Source of the DNA: CAXMQZ01 sp963707075
GTDB taxonomy: Bacteria > Acidobacteriota > Thermoanaerobaculia > Multivoradales > JAHEKO01
DNA length: 64,000 bases
Direction of reading: 5' to 3'
NCBI GenBank assembly: GCA_963707075.1
Contig: CAVPOX010000015.1
Location: 787,958 to 851,957 of the forward strand
Below are positions 9,870 to 19,420 of the stretch, piece by piece. A program made the position numbers and the translations under genes. The first letter of the stretch is position 1, and each line of letters begins with the position of its first letter. The notes under the pieces are model-generated. The model was not told where the DNA came from. It saw nothing but the letters and a program-made list of their open reading frames with translations, and did not search any database.

Positions 9870-10760
9870 CTAGAGGACCTTGTCGACCTCGTCCATCAGC
9901 ACCTGGGGCGTGGCTGCACGGACGAAGTAGAAGGGGCGATCACCGAACTTCTGGCAGAACACGGCTCGGGCCTTGCGCAGCGCCTCCGTGTCGGTCAGCG
10001 GCATGGGGAAGCCCGGTGCCAGCAGCTCGTTGGTCAGGAAGTAGTTCTGCAGCGAGTGCAGCGCCTGGAACTGGGACTCGAACTCGCCCAGCTTCTTGGT
10101 GCTGGGATCGAAGTTTCCATCGATGGCCGGCAGTACCACGATGTCGATCTCGCTGATGTCCGGGTACTCCTCCCAGGTGGGCATGTCGCCCCAGAACTTG
10201 TTGACGCCCTGGGTGGGCGCAGCCTTGTCGGCGCGCTCGGTGCCCTTGGCGCGCTTCTCGCGCAGGAACACCGACTTGGAGCCCATCGCGGCCCGGATGT
10301 CTTCGTCGATGACGGTCGTCTCGGTACTGATCAGCTGACCACCGCGACGGCAGGCCTCGATCTGGCCCATCGACTTGCCGTGATTGGACTCACCGCCGAG
10401 GAACAGGATGGACTTGTCCTGGTAGCGCACCGCTGACGAATGCGATGGGTGCAGGCCGACGGCCTCCATGCGCAGCGCCAGCATGGTTACCAGCACCTTC
10501 TGGATGGCGCCGGCGGTCCAGTCTCCGGACAGACGCATCGCGTGGCCGTCGTAGCTGATGTCCTTGTCGGCCTCGACATCCCAGATGACGTCTGGCTGCG
10601 AGGCGGTGACCGCGGATTCCATGGTCACCGCAGCGAGGCGGTAGTTGAGGAAGTCCATGTCGTCGACGATGGACTCGCGGGCAGGGCCCCCGAAGACATC
10701 GACACGAAGTCGCGCCGGACCTGCTGACATCTCCTGGCTGAGAACTAGCTCTGGGCTCAT
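9870..10760 (-). CDS. HPr kinase-like P-loop protein
   Basis: A 296-residue protein. The start is set at the ATG at 10758-10760, preceded by AAAGGA; the open frame runs further upstream without meaning. The core shows HPSHSSAV followed by ILFLGGESNHGKS, a Walker A loop (G-x4-GKS) placed as in HPr kinase/phosphorylase and related HprK-fold kinases, where a His-Ser-Ser strand precedes the P-loop. A TTVIDED stretch follows and could supply acidic metal ligands. HprK phosphorylates a serine of the PTS protein HPr. No HPr gene is visible here, but two proteins with phospho-histidine domains are in the same operon. A substrate or regulatory link to them is my inference. The N-terminal 90 residues match no family I know. 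Confidence 0.62.
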   Translation of the reverse strand: MSPELVLSQEMSAGPARLRVDVFGGPARESIVDDMDFLNYRLAAVTMESAVTASQPDVIWDVEADKDISYDGHAMRLSGDWTAGAIQKVLVTMLALRMEAVGLHPSHSSAVRYQDKSILFLGGESNHGKSMGQIEACRRGGQLISTETTVIDEDIRAAMGSKSVFLREKRAKGTERADKAAPTQGVNKFWGDMPTWEEYPDISEIDIVVLPAIDGNFDPSTKKLGEFESQFQALHSLQNYFLTNELLAPGFPMPLTDTEALRKARAVFCQKFGDRPFYFVRAATPQVLMDEVDKVL

Positions 10761-10773
10761 GAGTTCCTTTCGA

Positions 10774-11498
10774 CTATCTCGCGGGTGACGTGACGGGATC
10801 TGCCGGCGTATGTTCGGGGTCGCTGTCAGTGTCGCCGCCCTGAACGGGCCAGACCTTGGCCAGGGCCGCGGCAGCCTCCTCGAAGTGGACCCGGTAGGCC
10901 TCTTCGACGAGTTCAGGGCGCCGTGAGCGCAGCGCCTCGATGATGGGCAGATGCCGATCGGCGACGGCCCGACGATCGATGCCCGGCGAGACGATGGTGA
11001 TGTACGTGCGAAGGAACGGCTCCAGCGTGCGCCACACCCGCTCCAGGGTGGCGTTGCCCGACCGATCCATGATGAACCGATGGAACTCGGTGTCTGCGGT
11101 GGCCTCGCTGAAGGGGTCACCAGCGATGGCGGCCTCGCTGCATCTGCTCGACCAGATCGGTGAGCTTGCCGAGGTCCGTCTGGGACATGTTCACCATGGC
11201 CAGCACAGCTCCATGCCCTTCGAGGATGGCCCGGACGTCGAAGGCCTCGAGCAGCTCAGCCGTGCTGGGCTGGCGGACGCGAGCGCCCCTGAATGGAGCT
11301 GTCTCGACGACCCCAAGCGCCTCCAGGTCACGCAGGGCTTCGCGCACGGGAGCCTGGCTGGTACCGAACTCCCGTGGCCACCCGCGTCTCCACGATGCGG
11401 GCACCCGGTGGGTAGCGACCGTCAAGGATCGCCTGCAGGAGGCGACCCTTGACCTGCTCGCTCAGGACGCTTCGCGTGATCTCCGCGTCGTCCGTCAT
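10774..11498 (-). CDS. GntR-family regulator with FCD ligand domain
   Basis: About 240 residues after correcting frames near 11373 and 11135. The start at 11498 gives MTDDAEITRSVLSEQVKGRL. The winged helix follows, with FGTSQAPVREALRDLEALG, the classic GntR recognition helix. A FadR/FCD-type all-helical effector domain follows, ending GIDRRAVADRHLPIIEALRS, which contains the His expected for the FCD metal/ligand pocket. Such regulators usually repress neighbouring catabolic and transport genes until their substrate binds. It lies inside the operon, 12 bases after the PEP-utilising gene. Its candidate operators are the twin motifs at 13406 and 13623. Confidence 0.85.
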
Positions 11499-11510
11499 GG
11501 CGGCGACCGT

Positions 11511-13258
11511 CTAGCTCCCGAGGATCTCGACCACGCCGGCAGTGCCGTCGACACGGAGGCGGTCCCCGGACTTGATGTCGTAGGTTCCGGTGGACGTGCC
11601 GACCACGGCCGGGATGCCGTATTCGCGCGCCAGCACCGCGGGGTGCGACACGGTCCCGCCGGCATCGGTGACGACCGCGATGATCTTGCCGTAGAGCACC
11701 TGCCAGGCCGGGTTGGTCATCTGGCAGACGAGGATCTCGCCGACCTGGAGGCTATCGAACTCGGCCTCGGACGAGACGACGCGGGCGATGCCCTCGACCA
11801 CGCCTGGCGAACCGGCGATGCCGGTGACCTTGCCGGCCTCCTTCTCCTGCGAACGATGGAACTTGTCGGGGAAGCCCCACAGGTTGAGGTACGGGAAGGC
11901 CAGCTGCGTCTCGGTGGCGGTGCCGACCCAGTCCTTGGGCTGGATCTTTTCGGCCGCGTGCCATTGGCCCGGGCTGCGGCCGCGACGGCCCGACCGTCGA
12001 TGCTGTCGGGCTCACCCATGAAGGCCCGCAGCTGGTTGTAGCGGAACATGACCACGTCGTCGGCCTTGTCCAGCGCGCCAGCCTCGACCAGCTTCTCGCC
12101 GATGGCGATGAGCACCAGACGTACGTGCGCGTTGGCGCCCTGGTCGATGTAGAAGTGGTGGTCCGGCGTGAGCGGCGCCATCTTGAGGTTGATCTCGTTG
12201 GCGGCACGCATCTCTTCGAGCGCTTCGCCCTCGAGACCCTCGAGGATCTCTACTGCGGCGCGCATCGATGTCGGCCTTGAGCTCCGCGATGGCCGTGGCG
12301 TAGTCGTAGTCGGAGGCGTACTGGTCGCGCACCAGCTGGATGACCGGGTTCATGTCCTCGCGGAAGGTGGGGAACACGAACTCGTGGCTCCAGACCGCGT
12401 GCCAGCCGTACTCCATCTGGTACGGCACGACGCGCTCGTCGATGAAGCGACGACCACGCTCGCTGCGCCTTCAAGGGCCGGCACGATCTCGGCCGCTGTC
12501 TCGGCACTGAAGATCTGCTGCAGCTCGGCGTCGCCCTTGATCTCTTCCTTCATCTCCCAGAGCGTCCGGATCTTGTCCCAGTTGCGGTCGTTGGCGGAGT
12601 TCTGGAGTCGGCCCAGCAGGACCTCGTCGATCTGTGCCGTGCGTCTTCTCCATGACCGCACGCAGGTTCAGCGTCGCGCTGAGCTGGGCGAAGTTCAACA
12701 TCCAGTGGATCTTCCAGTGCCGATCGTGCATGTCGATGGCGTCCTCGAGCAGGACCGCCATGTCCGCCAGGCTGAGCTCGTCCTTCTTCTCGAGCATGCC
12801 TTCGATGTAGTCGAAGTTGCGCTGCATCTCCGGCACGAAGCGCTCCCGCCACCACATCACGAAGTTGTCGCCATAGACCGGCAGGACCACGGCCCAGGTA
12901 GGCGCCGATCGTGCTCGGCGTAGCGCATCGCATCCTCGGGCACGATGGGGTTGGTGCGGTAGTTGTATTCCTGCGTGTCGACCACCAGGCCGGCCTCGGC
13001 CGGGATGGCCGCGGTGTACAGGTAGCCGTTGATGTTCTTGTAGATCCAGTCGGTCGCGAACGGCGTGCCGAAGCGCCGGAACATGTGGTCGCACGAGAGC
13101 CACCAGCCGCCGATGTCCTCGAACATCGGACTCAGCGGCTTGGGGCAATGCAGGTCGTCGTAGACCCAGAAGAGCAGCTTCTCGGTCTCGGACGTCCACT
13201 CGATGGGGAACGTCTCGTCCCCCAGGAACTGTCCGAGTACCTCTTCCTTGAGCGCCAT
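11511..13258 (-). CDS. PEP-utilising enzyme with phospho-His domain, lacking an ATP-grasp domain
   Basis: About 582 residues, stitched across frame changes near 12905, 12640, 12465, 12265 and 11960. The start at 13258 has AAGGAGG upstream. The N-terminal region (FPIEWTSETEKLLFW, then DDLHCPKPLSP) and the middle region resemble the central part of rifampin phosphotransferase/PEP synthase-like proteins. The C-terminus is the swivelling domain GGTVSHPAVLAREYGIPAV with the phosphorylatable His. There is no ATP-grasp domain, so by itself it cannot complete ATP-dependent phosphotransfer. In phenylphosphate synthase the ATP-grasp and His functions are likewise carried on separate polypeptides. This is the first gene of the ten-gene minus operon. 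Confidence 0.72.
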
Positions 13259-13405
13259 CAGTCGATCGCCTCCTTCGTGTGCCGGTCGTTCCTCCCCGAC
13301 CGCTCCTGGACATCGGCTCGCGGACGGCCGTGGAAGATGCTTGCGTGCCAGCGGCAACCTCTCCATCTCTGTGCCTTGCCGGATTCGACGCGCCCACGGC
13401 TCATA

Positions 13406-13417
13406 GATAATCGATTA
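13406..13417. promoter_or_regulatory. Candidate GntR operator 1
   Basis: GATAATCGATTA contains the perfect 10-base palindrome TAATCGATTA (13408-13417). It shares GATAATCGATT with the site at 13623. It lies about 150 bases upstream of the minus operon start. Assignment to the GntR protein of this island is inference. Confidence 0.5.
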
Positions 13418-13600
13418 CCGATGACGATACGACTCCCAGCCTATGCCAGTCAAGGCGCCGGCCCCTGTTCCGCCCGTCGCGGGCAGGTCAGGCGGCCGCT
13501 GAGGCCCGATGGCGGTCCTCGCTCGAGGGCCCATCATGCCGCAGCGCTCGAGCGACGCTCGGGCCGGATGGCCCCCGTTGCGGGGCCGCTTGACAATGAC

Positions 13601-13633
13601 TTGCCCTGAAACGCGTATCCTCGATAATCGATT
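13601..13633 (+). promoter_or_regulatory. Plus-strand promoter overlapping candidate operator 2
   Basis: A possible -35 TTGCCC (13601-13606) and -10 GATAAT (13623-13628) are separated by 16 bases. The -10 is embedded in GATAATCGATT (13623-13633), whose core AATCGATT is palindromic. A repressor bound here would cover the -10 of the cupin-transketolase-transporter operon. An upstream TTGACA at 13590 has no well-spaced -10. Confidence 0.45.
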
Positions 13634-13698
13634 GTGATGGTCCACTGAGCGATCGGCGCTCGGGGGACGGCGCCAGACCGATTGCGGGAGGTGCTCGG

Positions 13699-14070
13699 AT
13701 GATGAAGCGGGTGTCGCGAGCAGGAAGCGGAGGTGTATCCCCTCCCCGGTCGAGACTGGCATACCTACATCGGGCCCGCAGAACATCCCCACCGAGCGCG
13801 TCTCGATCGGGCGTCTCGGTCTTCCCCGCCGGATCGCAGGCCGGACGGCCATGTCCACGACACGCAGGAAGAGACCATCTACTGCGTCGCTGGCCGTGGA
13901 CGCATCGTCACGCCCGATGGGGTCGGTGAGCTGGAGCCGGGCGTGATCGTGTGGGTCAGCCCCGGCACGCCCCACGCCACCGAGTCCGATGGACCCGAGC
14001 CGCTCGAGCTCGGTGTGCTTCTTCTCGCCCGCCGGTGGTGCCGGGCTCATACGAGAAGGGCAAGTCCTGA
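13699..14070 (+). CDS. Small cupin-domain protein
   Basis: About 123 residues after correcting frames near 13730, 13790-13840 and 14010. Cupin motif 1 is seen around HVHDTQEETIYCVAGRGRIV, with His, His and Glu metal ligands. Motif 2 is GVIVWVSPGTPHATES, with the last His ligand. Single-domain cupins next to catabolic genes act as isomerases, lyases or sensors, and the role here is open. GGAGG precedes the tandem ATGs at 13699/13702. The corrected stop TGA (14068-14070) overlaps the next ATG. It is the first gene of the plus operon. Confidence 0.7.
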
Positions 14071-14963
14071 TGGCCACCGCGCCTGCGCCCGACGCCGGCA
14101 ACGCGCTCGAGGAGATCGCGCGCTCGAGGACATGGCCCGACGTATCCGCGTCGCGGTCATCCGCACCGTCACCGAGCGCAAGGTCGGCCATGTCGGCGGT
14201 CCGCTCTCGTCGGCGGACATCCTGGCGGCGCTGTACGGCCGCTTCCTGCGCGTCCGGCCCGACGAGCCCGACTGGCCCGATCGTGACCGCTTCATCCTCT
14301 CGAAGGGTCACTCCGCCCTGGTCCAGTACGCCGCCATGGCCCTGGCCGGCTACTTCGACCTCGACGAGATGTTCACCTTCAACCAGAAGGGTTCCCGCCT
14401 GCAGGGCCATCCGGACATGAACAAGCTGCCCGGCATCGACATCTCCACCGGCTCGCTGGGCATGGGCCTCTCGCGCCGGCCTGGGCATGGCCCTCGGGCG
14501 CCCGGCATCTGGGCCAGGACGTGCGCACGTACGTGCTGCTCGGCGACGGCGAGTGCCAGGAGGGGCAGGTCTGGGAGGCTGCCCATGTGGCGCCCCGGTA
14601 CGCGCTCGACAATCTCATCGCCATCGTGGATCACAACAAGTTCCAGCAGTTCGGCTGGCGCGGTGACTCGGCCAGCGACCGGCTCGCCGCCGGAGGACCC
14701 GGGTGCGCTGGTGGCGCGCTTCAAGGCCTTCGGCTGGCGCGTGCTGGAGATGAACGGCAACGACATGCCCGACGTCGTGCGCGTGCTCGACGAGGCCAGG
14801 CGAGCCGACGGGCCTGCCCACCGCCATCATCGCCAACACGCTCAAGGGCTACGGCGGTCGCTTCATGGCCGGCAACTACAAGTGGCACATGGGCGTGCCG
14901 ACCGACGACGAGTTCGCCATCGCCATGGCCGAGCTCGGCGAGACCGAGGGGGGTGCGGCATGA
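14069..14963 (+). CDS. Transketolase, N-terminal (ThDP-binding) subunit
   Basis: About 297 residues, with frame corrections near 14125, 14475, 14695 and 14815. Hallmarks are FILSKGHSALVQYAAMAL, the ThDP-diphosphate motif GDGECQEGQVWEAAHVA and HNKFQQFG. This is the separate N-terminal half found in split transketolases. It pairs with the next gene to move two-carbon ketol units between sugar phosphates, or acts on a related ketol substrate. The start overlaps the cupin stop and the stop overlaps the next start (ATGA), so all three are coupled. The presence of a dedicated transketolase in a catabolic operon suggests the pathway ends in sugar-phosphate-like intermediates. Confidence 0.86.
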
Positions 14964-15928
14964 CGCTGCCGATGGCAAGCAGCTGCGCCTGGTCTTCGGT
15001 GAGACGGTCACCGAGCTGGCCGCCACGGACGATCGCATCGTCATGCTCGACGGGGACCTCGGCAGCTCGACCCAGGCCAAGATCTTCGAGGACGCCTACC
15101 CCGACCGCTTCTTCCAGATGGGTATCGCCGAGCAGAACATGCTCGGCGTCGCCGCGGGCATGGCCAAGATGGGGCTGGTGCCGTTCATCAGCACCTTCGT
15201 CGCCTTCGCGCTGCACCGGCCGCTCGACCAGATCCGCGTGCTCATCGCCCAGACCGGCGCCAACGTCAAGATCACCGCTGGCTACACCGGCCTCTTCACC
15301 GGCAAGGCCGGCAAGACCCACCAGATCGTCGATGACATCTCCATCGCCCGGGCCATGCCCGGCATGGTCGTCATCTCCCCTGCCGACGAGGTCGAGACCA
15401 AGGCAGGTCCTGGCCTGGGCGGTCGGACTATGACGGGCCGGTCTTCATCCGCCTGGTCCGCGACGCCACCCAGACGCTCTTCGAGCCCGGCCACAAGTTC
15501 CAGTTCGGTGCGGTCAAGGTGGTGCGCGAGGGACGTGACATCACGCTCATCAGCACCGGCACCCAGACACCCCGCGTGGTCGATGCCGCTGACCTGCTGG
15601 CCGCGCAGGGCATCGATGCCCACGTCGTCCATGTGCCCACCATCAAGCCGCTCGATGTGGCCGGCATCGTGGCCGGCAGCCGAGCAGACCGGCCGCGTCG
15701 TGACCGTCGAGGAGCACACCGTCATCGGTGGCCTCGGCGGCGCCGTCGCCGAGACGCTCTCGGAGTACCGGCCGACGCGAGTCGATCGCATCGGCATCCA
15801 GGACCACTACACCGAAGTCTGCCACCGACGAAGAGCTGCTCGACATGTACTGCCTCTCCGCGGAGCGAGTAGCACAGCGGGTGCAGAAGCTGATGTCGAG
15901 CGACGTGCCCGTGACCACGTGCGAATGA
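14960..15928 (+). CDS. Transketolase, C-terminal subunit
   Basis: About 322 residues, with frame corrections near 14975, 15405, 15680 and 15825. It carries the pyrimidine-binding half, with the ThDP-activating Glu in QMGIAEQNMLGVAAGMAKMG. The transketolase C-domain follows (GRVVTVEEHTVIGGLGGAVA). It forms the active enzyme with the preceding subunit. The gene ends at TGA 15926-15928. The next 116 bases before the permease gene contain no recognisable gene. Confidence 0.86.
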
Positions 15929-16044
15929 GGGCCAGGACGGCGTGATCGAGATCGAGTGCGGCTCGCCAGGGCCATCGGACGGTCAACGAGCCTGCGCGCG
16001 CGCTGGCACCCGTTTGACGTAACGCGCGCCTGGGTCGGCCACTG

Positions 16045-16917
16045 ATGGACTGGATCACCCAGTCGATCGTCATCGGCCTCACCGAGCAGGCACCGCTGGT
16101 GCTTGCTGCCATCGGTTTCGCGCTGATCTACCGGCTGACCGGCCTCATCAACGTGGCCTATGCGGAGACGGTCACCCTGGGTGCCTACTTCGGGATGTGG
16201 ATCAACACCACCTTCGAGCTGAACTTCTTCGTGACGCTCATCCCGACCGCGATCCTCGCGGGGCTGCTGAGCGTGGCCACGTACCTGCTCATCTTCCGGC
16301 CGGCCAAGCGACGCAACGTCGGCACGCTGGAGATGATCATCATCTCGTTCGGTCTGTCGGTGTTCCTGCGGCACGCGCTGCAGTTCGTCTTCGGCTACCC
16401 GCTCCGTTTCTTCGACGTCCCGCCGCCCGAGGCCATCGACGTCCTCGGCGTCGGCGTCAACACCTTCCGGCTGGTCGCCCTCGTCTCGGTGCTGGCCCTG
16501 GCCGCTGTCCTGTACCTCTTCATCCAGCGCACGAAGTACGGCCTGCAGGCACGCGCCCTCGCCACGGATGAGGACCTGGCACAGGCCAGCGGCATCCGCC
16601 CGTTGACGGTCACGTCGATCATCTGGTTCGTGGCAGGTGTCGCGGGTGGGCTGGCCGGCGCCTTCTACGGCGTCAGCTCCGCGGTCGGGCCGCAGCTGGG
16701 CTGGCGGGAGTTCCTGTTCATCCTGCTGGTCGTGCTCGTGGGCGGGACCTGGGGTCTCGGTGGCGTCATCGGCGTCGGTATCGCCGCCGGCATCGCACTC
16801 ACGGCGATGGCGCTGGCCTTCGGCCAGGTCCTCTACGCAGAGGCCGGGCTGATCATCGTGTTCATGGTGCTGCTCAAGTGGCGCGGCAGGCGGTTGCTGG
16901 AGGGGGCGAAGGTCTGA
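16045..16917 (+). CDS. Branched-chain-type ABC importer permease, LivH-like
   Basis: A 290-residue hydrophobic protein of the HAAT permease family with about eight membrane segments, intact. The family signature region around YAETVTLGAYFGMW and the cytoplasmic loop with AQASGIRPLTVTSIIW are present. It forms the channel with the next protein. HAAT systems import amino acids, amides, urea, aromatic acids or nucleosides, and the substrate is not readable from permeases. No strong ribosome site precedes the ATG. The gap to the next gene is 1 base. Confidence 0.9.
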   Translation: MDWITQSIVIGLTEQAPLVLAAIGFALIYRLTGLINVAYAETVTLGAYFGMWINTTFELNFFVTLIPTAILAGLLSVATYLLIFRPAKRRNVGTLEMIIISFGLSVFLRHALQFVFGYPLRFFDVPPPEAIDVLGVGVNTFRLVALVSVLALAAVLYLFIQRTKYGLQARALATDEDLAQASGIRPLTVTSIIWFVAGVAGGLAGAFYGVSSAVGPQLGWREFLFILLVVLVGGTWGLGGVIGVGIAAGIALTAMALAFGQVLYAEAGLIIVFMVLLKWRGRRLLEGAKV

Positions 16918-16918
16918 C

Positions 16919-17872
16919 ATGACATCCCTCAACTGGATCGACGCCTTCCTCGTCACCGCCCTCTTCGAGCTGATGATGGTCGTCGGCCTGGCAGTGCTGC
17001 TCCATCTGCAGCTCGGCCTGACGCGTATCGCGAACTTCGGCATCGTCGGCTTCTGGGGCCTGGGCATGTACGCCTACGGCGTGCTCTACGTCCAGGTCGA
17101 CTGGCCCTTCGGCGACCCCTGGCAGTTCATCGTCGCCGCTCTCCTCGCCACGCTCATCGCGGGGCTGGCCGGGCTCGTCATCGGCTGGCTCATCTCGGAC
17201 CTCAGTACCGACGGTGTCCTGCTCGAGACGCTCGGCTTCGCCACGCTCGTAGCCATCTTCGCGACCACCGAGCGGGATATTACCGGCGGCGCGATCGGCA
17301 TGGGTGGGCTCCGCTTCCCGTACGACGTGGGGACCACGAAGCAGAACGAGTTCGTCTGGCTCGTGGTCATCAGCATCATCGTCGTCGGGATCTTCCTGTA
17401 CGCCAGGCAGGTGCACCGATCGCCGTATGGGCGTCTGCTCATCGCCACCGGCAGTGACGAGGCGCTCGCACGCAGCCTGGGCAAGTCCACCTATCGCACG
17501 AAGCTGCTGGTGTTCGCCACGACATCGGCCCTCATGGGCCTGTTGGGCGCGATGTTCGGGGTCATGGTGCACTTCCTCAGCCCGACGAACCTCGGCGTCG
17601 ACCTGACGCTCGCGGTCATGGTCGGCCTGGTCCTGGGCGGCACCGCCCGTGTCTGGGGTGCCGTCGTCGGAACGGTCATCGCCATCGGCCTCTTCGACAT
17701 CCTGCTGCAGTCGTACATCCCGTTGCCGCAGGACTGGTACGGGCAGGCGCTCCCGGTGGCGCGGGAGGCCATCTTCGGCGCCACGCTCGTGATCGTGCTG
17801 CTGTTCCGCCCGCTCGGCATCCTCGGCGACATGCAGCGCGACAAGCTGATGAGGAAGCTCCATGGCCGCTGA
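16919..17872 (+). CDS. Branched-chain-type ABC importer permease, LivM-like
   Basis: A 317-residue intact HAAT permease, second channel subunit. It has about nine hydrophobic segments. The loop GSDEALARSLGKSTYRTKLL corresponds to the ATPase-contact (EAA-like) loop. The C-terminus LLFRPLGILGDMQRDKL is typical of LivM proteins. It starts one base after LivH and overlaps LivG by 11 bases. Confidence 0.92.
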   Translation: MTSLNWIDAFLVTALFELMMVVGLAVLLHLQLGLTRIANFGIVGFWGLGMYAYGVLYVQVDWPFGDPWQFIVAALLATLIAGLAGLVIGWLISDLSTDGVLLETLGFATLVAIFATTERDITGGAIGMGGLRFPYDVGTTKQNEFVWLVVISIIVVGIFLYARQVHRSPYGRLLIATGSDEALARSLGKSTYRTKLLVFATTSALMGLLGAMFGVMVHFLSPTNLGVDLTLAVMVGLVLGGTARVWGAVVGTVIAIGLFDILLQSYIPLPQDWYGQALPVAREAIFGATLVIVLLFRPLGILGDMQRDKLMRKLHGR

Positions 17873-18695
17873 ACCCGAGACAACGGTGGAGGTCGAGCGC
17901 CCCCGGATCCGTGTCCGAGACTCCCAGAAGAGCTTCGCGGGACGCGTGGTGGTCGATATCGACGACGTCGTCTTCGGTGAGTCGGCGATCGAGGGGCTGA
18001 TCGGACCCAACGGCGCGGGCAAGACCACGCTGATGCGCATGATCATGCACTCGATCCCGCTCGACACCGGCTCCATCACGCTCGATCGACCAGATGCCGA
18101 GGATGTCATCCTTTCGACGCTGCCCGCGAGTCGCCTGGCCGGCCTGGGCGTCGTCAAGTCCAACCAGGTCATCATGGACTTCGACAAGCTCACCATCTGG
18201 GACTCGCTCCTGCTCTCGGTCGCGGAGGCGCAGTTCGAGCAGCCCTGGCGGATGCGCTCGGAGCGCACGGTCTTCGAGGCACACGAGCAGGAGATGCGGC
18301 ACTACCTCGAGTACTTCGGCTTCGACGACCCCACGACGTATGCGTTGTCCGCCGGCGAGAAGAAGCTGCTCGACATCATCCGCTGTCTTCTCTTGAAGCC
18401 GCGCTTCCTGCTGCTTGACGAGCCCACCGCCGGCCTTCCCGAGGATCTCACCGAGAAGGTCATGGACACCGTTCGCGACCTGGCGGCCGGTGGTACCACG
18501 GTCGTGGTCGTCGAACACGACCTCAATGTCATCTGGAACCTGTGCGAGCGAGTGCTCTTCATGGCCGAGGGCAAGATCGCGCTTACGGGCGATCCGGCCG
18601 AGATCCGCGAGCACCGTACGGTCATCGAGAAGTACCTGGGTAGAGGGTCATGTCTGACGAGCGGGCCCCGGGCGTCATCTCTGTCTCGGGGCTGA
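17862..18695 (+). CDS. ABC importer ATPase, LivG-like
   Basis: The ATPase has Walker A GPNGAGKTTLM, signature LSAGEKKLLD, Walker B FLLLDEPTAGL and switch His VVVEHD. The variant signature (SAGEKK rather than SGGQQR) is seen in part of this family. The open frame runs to 18695, overlapping LivF by 46 bases with a non-homologous tail. A single indel near 18640 would end it at about 18643 or 18657, giving the usual overlap with LivF. True length is therefore about 260 residues. It hydrolyses ATP on the cytoplasmic side with LivF. Confidence 0.88.
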   Translation: MAAEPETTVEVERPRIRVRDSQKSFAGRVVVDIDDVVFGESAIEGLIGPNGAGKTTLMRMIMHSIPLDTGSITLDRPDAEDVILSTLPASRLAGLGVVKSNQVIMDFDKLTIWDSLLLSVAEAQFEQPWRMRSERTVFEAHEQEMRHYLEYFGFDDPTTYALSAGEKKLLDIIRCLLLKPRFLLLDEPTAGLPEDLTEKVMDTVRDLAAGGTTVVVVEHDLNVIWNLCERVLFMAEGKIALTGDPAEIREHRTVIEKYLGRGSCLTSGPRASSLSRG

Positions 18696-19366
18696 AGAGC
18701 GGCTACCACGGCGTCACCGTCCTCAAGGGGCTGGACTTCAGCGTGGGCAACGAGGTCTTCTCCGTGCTCGGCGCGAACGGCGCCGGCAAGACGACGCTGC
18801 TCGCGACGCTCGCCAAGCTCATCCAGCCCATGGCCGGGACCATCCGCTTCGCGGGCGAGGACGTCACCCACCTGCCTCCCTACGAGACCGCCGGGCGCGG
18901 CATCGCCTACGTGCCCCAGGAGCAGGGCGTCTTCCCGACGCTGACGGTGCTCGAGAACCTCAGCGTCGGCGGCATGAGCGCGGCTCGGCCAAAGGACGAG
19001 CTCCTGGCCGAGGTCTTCGAGCTCTTCCCCGACCTCAAGGACATACAGGGACAACAGGCTGGCACCCTGAGTGGTGGCGAATCACGCATGGTCGCCTGTG
19101 GCCGTGCCCTCATGCAGGATCCCAAGGTCCTGCTGCTCGACGAACCCACCGCCGGTCTCTCGCCGCTCTACGTCGATCTCTTCATGGGCAAAGTCCGCGA
19201 GATGCACCTCACGCGCGGCGTGGCCATCGTGCTCGCCGAGCAGAACGCGACGAAGGCATTGGAGGTGGCAGACCGCGTGATGGTGCTCAGCCTTGGTGAA
19301 GCGACCGCGGTGAGCGATGCCGCCGATGTGACCACGCAGCAGCTGAAGGAGGGCTACCGGATCTGA
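18650..19366 (+). CDS. ABC importer ATPase, LivF-like
   Basis: A 238-residue intact ATPase. Walker A is GANGAGKTTLL, Walker B LLLDEPTAGLSPLYVD and the switch region AIVLAEQNATKAL. The signature reads LSGGESRMVACGRAL, with SRM in place of the usual QQQ/QRQ. It partners LivG. The last residues LKEGYRI are typical of LivF proteins. The gap to the binding-protein gene is 54 bases and contains that gene's ribosome site. Confidence 0.92.
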   Translation: MSDERAPGVISVSGLKSGYHGVTVLKGLDFSVGNEVFSVLGANGAGKTTLLATLAKLIQPMAGTIRFAGEDVTHLPPYETAGRGIAYVPQEQGVFPTLTVLENLSVGGMSAARPKDELLAEVFELFPDLKDIQGQQAGTLSGGESRMVACGRALMQDPKVLLLDEPTAGLSPLYVDLFMGKVREMHLTRGVAIVLAEQNATKALEVADRVMVLSLGEATAVSDAADVTTQQLKEGYRI

Positions 19367-19420
19367 ATAGCTAGGAGTATGGTCAAGACACAGCCGAACA
19401 TCTGAAGGAGGAGTACGTTC

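Larger units (their letters stand above)
13259..13698. promoter_or_regulatory. Divergent control region of the catabolic island
   Basis: 440 bases without a gene separate the minus operon from the plus operon. The region holds two copies of an 11-base sequence (13406-13416 and 13623-13633) and a plausible plus-strand promoter. The middle (13430-13590) is GC-rich and I see no gene in it. The minus-strand promoter could not be placed with confidence. Confidence 0.6.

Noticed and set aside
13590..13595. TTGACA as -35 of the cupin operon
   Set aside because: A perfect hexamer, but the only good -10 (GATAAT at 13623) is 27 bases away and the sequence at the correct distance (GCGTAT) is poor.
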